The position numbers were made by a program, and so were the translations under genes. From positions 73,409,900-73,473,899 of the forward strand of contig NC_044277.2 of assembly GCF_004027225.2 (NCBI RefSeq): 64,000 bases of DNA, given 5' to 3'. Of this stretch, positions 62,691-64,000 are shown piece by piece (the first letter of the stretch is position 1; the number at the start of each line of letters is the position of its first letter). The DNA comes from Strigops habroptila. Lineage: Eukaryota; Chordata; Aves; Psittaciformes; Psittacidae. The notes beneath the pieces are model-generated. The model was given only the letters and a program-made list of their open reading frames with translations. It was not told where the DNA came from and did no database searches.

Positions 62691-64000
62691 AATTTACAGA
62701 AAGGCAATTTTCAAAGAGGACACCTGAGTATTTTAAACATGCAAGAACAGCACACAGAATCTGTCCTTTCTTTTCTTCCCTTCTTGAAAGTAGAAAACCA
62801 AATTAAGGTAAAAAAACCACCAAAGTCATAAAAGCCACCTTCCTAAAGCCTACGGAATTTTGCCTGAGCATTTAAAACCTGGTGAAATTTTAAGTAACAG
62901 AACAAGGTTCCTTATAATGGGAAAGTGTTAAGCTGTCTTAATTCCATCAGGACCCAAGAGGCTGAATCTCTGTTACAGAAGGCTCATGATCATGAACTCC
63001 AGAAACTTTCCTCTTAAAGTCCAGCTAATGAAACCTGTTCCCCACTAACAAAAGGCTGGTCACATGAAATAGTCGATTATGTCCTTGGGCCACACATGAA
63101 AAGCTGGCAATACAGAAACTGAAATTCAGGGTAGATGTACAAAAGTAGCTGAGAACTTGGTGGGTTATAGATGCTGGACTTCATCTATATTATTTCTATA
63201 ATTACTTTATATATATACTTTATATATTACATATTATTTCTGAAAGATTATTCTGCCTATGTAACAGAATAATGGGGCAGTACAGTGTGGGAGTGCCTGT
63301 TTTACTACTAACCGGTAAATATACGTTCCTCACCAGAACTTCCTAACCACTGATTCCTAACTGCTAAATTTCAAATTATGTAGAATTTTTACTAATTAAT
63401 AACTAACTTGCGAAGTCATTGACATACTATCGTATTGTAGCCATCAGCAAGCATTGGGAAAGTGGGATCTGTATCCCAGATTGCAGCAGAATTAGCTCAG
63501 ATAGGCCATGAATTTGGGGGTTACTCTCAATTTGTGCGTTGTTCTTTAGGAAATGTATCACAGTGGATTCACAGATTTCAAGGACTGCCACACTCAAGCT
63601 TTCAAAGATCCTGTACTTAGTAACATAAAGCACCATATTATCTTCAAAATCATCGGGTATTTAATATAGCAGCCTTCTTATTCCTTTTATTTACCTCTCT
63701 AGCTTAGAAATGTGATTTCCATATAAGCAGGTGATTTCAGAATCTCTGACTTTCAGCAAAAAATGGAAGTATCATGACACTCCATTGGAAACCAAGACAG
63801 TTACACAGGACGATAGCCTAGTCCTATTATTCACAGGGAGTTTTCCCATTAGTATGTATCTTATTCTCAGAAGTTACTCCTAGTGGATCTCAAAGCTTTT
63901 CAAAGGCCATTAACTCTTCTTTTAGTACCAGCCTTTGCTAAAACCTCAGCTGTAACCCTCCAGTTTCCATAGCAGCCTCTCTGGCCTTGTGGACCTGGGA
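62691..64000. other. Unassigned DNA at right edge
   Basis: TA-rich run near 63190-63240. The segment 63430-63660 is open in one minus-strand and two plus-strand frames without recognised protein. No gene called. Confidence 0.5.

Overview
This is about 64 kb of vertebrate nuclear DNA, almost certainly from a bird. The genes are split by GT-AG introns, two CpG-island promoters are visible, and the recognisable interspersed repeats are CR1 LINEs, whose 3' ends carry the typical avian octamer-like tail (ATTCTATGATTCT type). Nothing looks bacterial, viral or plasmid-borne.

Layout. (1) 1-16.7 kb: the last eight coding exons of MARCHF6 (TEB4/Doa10 family ER ubiquitin ligase) on the plus strand. The window opens inside an intron. 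The stop codon is at 13557, followed by a 3' UTR with a G-rich block and an AATAAA. (2) 18.2-25.1 kb: ROPN1L (ropporin-1-like, a radial-spoke/AKAP-binding RIIa protein) on the plus strand. It has a CpG-island promoter holding an RFX X-box and five coding exons that join into a 218-residue protein. (3) 27.0-35.4 kb: SNRNP48 (U11/U12 snRNP 48K, minor spliceosome) on the minus strand, nine coding exons joining into a 305-residue protein, with its CpG-island promoter around 34.4-35.4 kb. ROPN1L and SNRNP48 lie tail to tail. (4) 35.4-59.9 kb: a long stretch without a gene I can support. It holds CR1 copies, including a composite one at 51.1-53.5 kb that keeps pieces of ORF1 (coiled coil, esterase) and ORF2 (reverse transcriptase). 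(5) 59.9-64 kb: a possible terminal coding exon on the minus strand of an unidentified gene that would continue to the right of the window.

The exon joins were worked out by eye from splice sites, reading phase and recognition of the protein families. All three genes close in phase across every junction, which is strong internal support. The genes do not form a pathway: MARCHF6 acts in ER protein degradation, ROPN1L in cilia and sperm flagella, SNRNP48 in U12-type splicing. The notable points are structural: MARCHF6-ROPN1L (human 5p15) beside SNRNP48 (human 6p24), a short SNRNP48 N-terminus, a 74-nt G-run intron, an X-box at the ROPN1L promoter, and the unidentified minus-strand exon near 60 kb. 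I found no novel multi-gene system.
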